From: an uncultured Saprospiraceae bacterium
Lineage (GTDB): Bacteria > Bacteroidota > Bacteroidia > Chitinophagales > Saprospiraceae
DNA: 64,000 nucleotides
Reading direction: 5' to 3'
Assembly: GCA_938015595.1 (NCBI GenBank)
Contig: CALLPI010000001.1
Coordinates: forward strand, 238,765-302,764
Part shown: positions 60,543 to 64,000 of the stretch, one piece after another
How positions within the stretch are numbered: the first letter of the stretch is position 1
Layout of the letters: the number at the start of each line of letters is the position of its first letter
Program-made: the position numbers and the translations under genes
Notes under the pieces: model-generated
The model's input: only the letters and a program-made list of their open reading frames with translations
What the model was told of the DNA's origin: nothing
Database searches by the model: none

Positions 60543-61673
60543 TCACTTGATAGGTTCTGCAAATACGCGCTGATAGATCTGCAATAACGTTTTGCTCTCT
60601 TCAGCCCAATGTAACACTTGGGCCGCCTTCCAGCAGTTTTGTACAAGGCGTTGGTACTCGCTGGGATTTTCCCTAAGCACTTGTATGGCACTGATGATAG
60701 TATCCGGCCGTAAGTCGGGTAGGCAGACAAATACACCGTACTGCTGGTTGAGTTTCCGGTACTCTGGAAAATCCATCTGCAATGAAGGAATGCCAGCCTG
60801 GAGGTAGTCCAGTGCTTTGTTGGCCAAGGAGTAGCGATAGCTCAATCCTTTGTCTTCCAGTAGATTGATGCCTAAGTGCGCTTTTCTGGTGAGCTGATGT
60901 AACGCTTCAGGTGGTACAAATCCATGAAAGACCACCTTTCCTGCCTGTACCAGTGGTTCTGCTTGACGGCGCAACTTTTTCTCCAGGTCACCCCTGCCCG
61001 CAATCCAGAACTGTACGCCTTTCAAGTGGGTCATCGCTTCCAGCATGGCCTCTATACCGCGCCCTGCATTCAGCATACCTTGATACAGTACTATGTATGG
61101 TGTGTCGGGTTTGTTGAGAATAGGCGTTGCGCTGTGTAGGGGTAAATTTCTAACTACCTCAAAGCATATTCCGTATCGGGTGGTGAGTGCCTCGGCTAGC
61201 GTATTGCTTACAGTGTAGGCATATTTTAGCCGAGGGATGAGGAGTCGTGCTACTGCTTCCCAAATCCATTGTTCAAGAGGGCGGCCGGCCAGTTCCGGCA
61301 CTTCCGAAAAGTACTCGTGCGCATCCAGTACGCAGGGTTTGCCCTTTAATCTGGCAGCGAGGTAGCAGGCGGGCAGCGTATCGGTATCCACTGCGCATAC
61401 GGCGTCGAAGTGCTGCCGCATCAGGTACTGCCATAAGCGCAGGTTGTACTCCAGGTAAAACAACTTGCCCTTTTGGAATCGGCAGGGCAGCCAGATTCGG
61501 TCGTAGGCTGGTTGGTTTTTTTCGCTATCACGTATGTTGTATGGCGTGCGCCGGCCAGCCAGTGTTACTTTGTATCCAGCTTGTGCCAGGGTATGGCATA
61601 TCCGGTGCATGCGCTGATCTTGGCGCAAGTCATTGGTTACTGCAGCTATAATGCATTTAGACGGTTCGTTCAT
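60543..61673 (-). CDS. Glycosyltransferase family 4
   Basis: A 376-residue GT-B glycosyltransferase. The acceptor domain opens CIIAAVTNDLRQDQRMHRICHTLAQAGYKV and the donor domain has IVLYQGMLNAGRGIEAMLEAM, then VFHGFVPPEALHQLTRKAHLGINLLEDKGLSYRYSLANKALDYLQAGIP, where the E-x7-E-like donor site is altered to D-x7-N/K. It probably adds a sugar to a cell-surface polysaccharide. The ATG at 61673 overlaps the recQ stop as ATGA; the TTG-started extension to 61682 is unlikely. No other polysaccharide genes adjoin. Confidence 0.88.
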   Translation of the reverse strand: MNEPSKCIIAAVTNDLRQDQRMHRICHTLAQAGYKVTLAGRRTPYNIRDSEKNQPAYDRIWLPCRFQKGKLFYLEYNLRLWQYLMRQHFDAVCAVDTDTLPACYLAARLKGKPCVLDAHEYFSEVPELAGRPLEQWIWEAVARLLIPRLKYAYTVSNTLAEALTTRYGICFEVVRNLPLHSATPILNKPDTPYIVLYQGMLNAGRGIEAMLEAMTHLKGVQFWIAGRGDLEKKLRRQAEPLVQAGKVVFHGFVPPEALHQLTRKAHLGINLLEDKGLSYRYSLANKALDYLQAGIPSLQMDFPEYRKLNQQYGVFVCLPDLRPDTIISAIQVLRENPSEYQRLVQNCWKAAQVLHWAEESKTLLQIYQRVFAEPIK

Positions 61674-63595
61674 TGGTTCCAATACAGCAGGCCTTCTTTT
61701 TCTAGAATGAATCCTTCGTCCATCAGATATTCGAGTGTTTTAATGAATGCTTCGCGTTGCGAAGCTGGCCACCTGGCCGATAGCTGTTCTAGCGACAGCG
61801 GCGTTGCTGTCAGCCATTGTTGAAGTTGTGTTTGCGCGTTTGCGACGTTGGCAATGGACATGGCGTGCTTTCGCCGGGTCAGGCATACATCGCATACGCC
61901 GCAAGGCCGGCTGTCGTTTTCCCCAAAATAAGCTAGCAGCATTCGGCTTCGGCATTCTTTGGCCTGAGCATAATCAATGGCTGCCCGCATGCGTTGCTCG
62001 GCGCGCTGCTTGCGAAAGTTGTACCGCGCCATGTCTATGGAGAGGTTGGCTGGGTCTACTCGCTCCTGGGCAAAAGTGAGTTGGGGTTGGTCTTTTCGAG
62101 GCGCATAGTCAATAATGCCTTCTTTAGCTAGAATTTGCAGTCGGCGTGTCAGTTCATCGGTTGAAGTTTGAAGAAAGCGGGCCAGTTGTTCTTCCCGGAT
62201 ATTGACAGGGTGTTGAAATACGCCCTGGTGGGTGCGCAATATGCTCTTGAATAGGCCATCCATACCAGGATGTCTTAGCATATAGTCATATACTTGCTCT
62301 TTGTCGGCTATCACCATAAGGCTGGAGGGTGTCCATACGGCTTCACTCAGCACAATCCAACCGGAGGCCTCTAATACTTTCAGGCAACTGTGGGTACGCC
62401 CCGGCTCCAACTTGAATACCTCGCAAAATTGATGGAGATCAAAGTCATAGCTCTCGCCTTGGCCGCTTCCCGTGGCCAGTTGATAATAACTCCCCAGCGC
62501 CCGATAAACTTGCCGGATGTACTCTACAGGCGGGAAAGCTGCCTCAAACTGGTGCTGGAGGTTGCGGTGGTCTGATTCGTTGTATAGTAGTACTGCAAAC
62601 GACTTTTTACCGTCTCGGCCTGCTCTGCCCGCTTCCTGAAAGTAGGCTTCCAGGCTCTCGGGCAGATCGGTATGCACTACTACACGCACGTCGGGCTTGT
62701 CAATGCCCATACCAAAAGCGTTGGTACTGACCATAATGCGGGTTTGCCCACTGATCCAGGCATCTTGCTTCTTCGAGCGCTCTTCGCCCTCCAGCCCGGC
62801 ATGGTAGAAGTCGGCTGAAATACCTCGGCGCATCAGCATCGTAGCTATTTCTTTGGTGCGTTTGCGATTGCGTGCATACACCACTCCTGAGCCGCTCACT
62901 TTTTGTAGAATTTCTACCAGTTTTTCATCCTTGCCTTCTTCATATTTCACAATGTAAGCCAGGTTGTCGCGCATAAAACTCTTCTGAATAACATGTGGCT
63001 GGGCAAAGCCCAACTTTTCCTGTATGTCGGCTACTACTTCGGGGGTGGCAGTGGCTGTGAGTGCCAGTACAGGTACTCCGGGCAGTTGCGCGCGAATTTC
63101 AGGAATCTGCAAGTAGGGAGGCCGGAAGTCATACCCCCATTGCGAAACGCAATGCGCCTCATCCACCGCCAATAGGTTAACCCGCATCTGCGCAATGCGA
63201 GCCTTAGCCAGGTTGGTCAGCAGACGCTCAGGAGATAAATACAATAGCTTGATGTGGCCGTAGATACAGTTATCCAATATACGGTCTATGTCTTTTGGCC
63301 TCTGCCCCGAATAAATGGCCTCGGCCGGAACGCCTCGTCGTTGAAGGTTATATACTTGGTCTTTCATCAGTGCAATCAGCGGCGATACTACTATACAAAT
63401 ACCCTCCTTGCACAGCGCCGGTACTTGGAAGCAAATGGATTTGCCTCCGCCCGTAGGCAATAAGGCTAGCGTATCCCGACCCGACAGCACAGACTGGATG
63501 ATATCCTCTTGCGGCGGCCTGAAGGATTCGTAGCCCCAATATTTTCTGAGTATTTCTATAGGGCTTGATTGGGGCAAACCTACTTCATCAGCCAT
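61670..63595 (-). CDS. recQ: ATP-dependent DNA helicase RecQ
   Basis: A 641-residue RecQ helicase for recombination repair. Helicase motifs: Walker A LLPTGGGKSICFQ, DEAH box LLAVDEAHCVSQWG, motif VI QEAGRAGRDGK. The RecQ-Ct zinc site is CRSRMLLAYFG...RPCGVCDVC, and a winged-helix region precedes the end. No HRDC domain is recognisable; the last 60 residues appear to be an added winged-helix-like tail. The gene is followed by the glycosyltransferase with an ATGA overlap. A TACTTTG sequence near 63622 may be a variant -7 box. Confidence 0.94.
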   Translation of the reverse strand: MADEVGLPQSSPIEILRKYWGYESFRPPQEDIIQSVLSGRDTLALLPTGGGKSICFQVPALCKEGICIVVSPLIALMKDQVYNLQRRGVPAEAIYSGQRPKDIDRILDNCIYGHIKLLYLSPERLLTNLAKARIAQMRVNLLAVDEAHCVSQWGYDFRPPYLQIPEIRAQLPGVPVLALTATATPEVVADIQEKLGFAQPHVIQKSFMRDNLAYIVKYEEGKDEKLVEILQKVSGSGVVYARNRKRTKEIATMLMRRGISADFYHAGLEGEERSKKQDAWISGQTRIMVSTNAFGMGIDKPDVRVVVHTDLPESLEAYFQEAGRAGRDGKKSFAVLLYNESDHRNLQHQFEAAFPPVEYIRQVYRALGSYYQLATGSGQGESYDFDLHQFCEVFKLEPGRTHSCLKVLEASGWIVLSEAVWTPSSLMVIADKEQVYDYMLRHPGMDGLFKSILRTHQGVFQHPVNIREEQLARFLQTSTDELTRRLQILAKEGIIDYAPRKDQPQLTFAQERVDPANLSIDMARYNFRKQRAEQRMRAAIDYAQAKECRSRMLLAYFGENDSRPCGVCDVCLTRRKHAMSIANVANAQTQLQQWLTATPLSLEQLSARWPASQREAFIKTLEYLMDEGFILEKEGLLYWNQ

Positions 63596-63903
63596 AGTGC
63601 ATTTTTTTGAATCTAAGATGCAAAGTAAGAAATTTTTTTACATCTCTTGACTGACATATCGAAACACTGCTATATTTGCACCGACTTCTATCCCTTGCGT
63701 TTTTTCTAAACAGTATCATGCAAATTTTTGGTACATTAGCAAAAGGTTTTACCTTTGTCTTACACGCTAAGGCGAGATTCTATCCTTTGACGCAGAACAA
63801 CACTCTAATTGGCACATAATCAAGTGGTCTGCTCAAGTTATGAGTACATCCCACCTTGTGTCCCAGCGGCGCAAAAAGTTGCACGCCCTTAGTTTTTGAC
63901 AGT
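63596..63903. other. Gene-free stretch with two promoter matches at the right edge
   Basis: No gene is supported. On the plus strand TTG (63647-63649), 21 bases and TATATTTG (63671-63678) make a good -33/-7 pair, and a second exact -7 box TACCTTTG lies at 63750-63757. A 33-codon frame (63718-63819) lies between and has no family look. The promoters probably serve a gene beyond 63900 or a short RNA. Confidence 0.5.
63671..63678 (+). promoter_or_regulatory. Promoter (-33 TTG, -7 TATATTTG)
   Basis: An exact TAnnTTTG with TTG 21 bases upstream, pointing to the right edge; a second box TACCTTTG follows at 63750-63757. Confidence 0.5.
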
Positions 63904-64000
63904 GTGAGCTACTCGTTTTTCGACAAATACGACGACCTACATAAATTTTGGCTGGTGCTGGTACGCCAAATGGATAGAAGAGCTGCTTTTTTCCATGGAG
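63904..64000 (+). CDS. Possible start of a gene running off the right edge
   Basis: From GTG 63904 the frame reads VSYSFFDKYDDLHKFWLVLV and continues open to the window end (32 codons). Codon use is like the neighbours and promoter matches lie upstream. No family can be named from this fragment and the start is uncertain. Confidence 0.3.
   Translation, partial: MSYSFFDKYDDLHKFWLVLVRQMDRRAAFFHG

Noticed and set aside
1..64000. tRNA, rRNA, CRISPR, insertion sequences and phage genes
   Set aside because: I looked for T-loop GTTCRA motifs with acceptor stems, repeated spacers, transposase or integrase motifs and terminal repeats in the gaps; none was convincing.

Overview
The window is a 64-kb piece of a Bacteroidota chromosome, most like the Saprospirales/Chitinophagales side of the phylum (inference). 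The evidence is: proteins with type IX secretion (T9SS) C-terminal sorting domains; Bacteroidota-specific families (WG repeats, DUF3810, propeller/triple-tyrosine regulators, GH109 with a Tat signal); few Shine-Dalgarno sequences; and repeated -7 boxes of the Bacteroidota form TAnnTTTG just upstream of genes. Base composition is even and slightly GC-rich. I saw no rRNA, tRNA, CRISPR array, insertion sequence, integrase or phage gene. The region is ordinary core and accessory chromosome with two decayed genes.

Layout. 1-8016 (+): the end of an alpha-2-macroglobulin, a TPR protein and a 1,344-residue T9SS cargo with beta-propeller, PKD and LamG modules. 8120-11182: a double-receiver regulator diverging from a polyprenyl synthase. 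11181-13722 (-): a candidate small RNA, then a GNAT / NTP-pyrophosphohydrolase / APC permease operon. 13824-16972 (+): an adenylate cyclase-TolB-like-TPR fusion and a saccharopine-dehydrogenase-like reductase. 16983-24721 (-): alpha/beta hydrolase, Tat-exported GH109 enzyme, ABC exporter, SNase-like protein, a broken T9SS gene, YceI, MarR and DUF486. 24935-31079 (mostly +): an RsmB-like RNA methyltransferase, a GMC oxidoreductase with its Tat-lipoprotein subunit, DUF3810 (-), thioredoxin and DUF58. 31106-34438 (-): a giant WG-repeat protein. 34734-38122 (+): unknown protein, glycerol kinase, YkvA-like protein and GH53 galactanase.

38124-46053 (mostly -): SUI1, a membrane-anchored propeller regulator, proC, a decayed pirin (+), acetoacetyl-CoA synthetase and a D-2-hydroxyacid dehydrogenase. 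46089-48013 (+): a small membrane protein, a beta-barrel, and an isolated HypC coupled to a DoxX-like protein. 48168-58202 (-): two amidohydrolases with eroded metal motifs, a glycosyltransferase, YbaK, MOSC, an uncertain ORF, a second polyprenyl synthase and a purple-acid-phosphatase-like enzyme. 58281-60432 (+): glyA and a small membrane protein. 60543-63595 (-): a glycosyltransferase and RecQ. The right edge may hold the start of another gene.

The most notable connections are regulatory. A palindrome ATGT-N4-ACAT with AT-rich arms lies in front of yceI (next to a marR gene) and again, as a perfect 12+4+12 inverted repeat, in front of the pirin gene 18 kb away, suggesting one MarR regulon whose pirin member is now broken. 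A compact unit between two convergent genes (11181-11326) has the best-spaced -33/-7 promoter I found in the window, two stem-loops and a U-run terminator, and looks like a small RNA gene.
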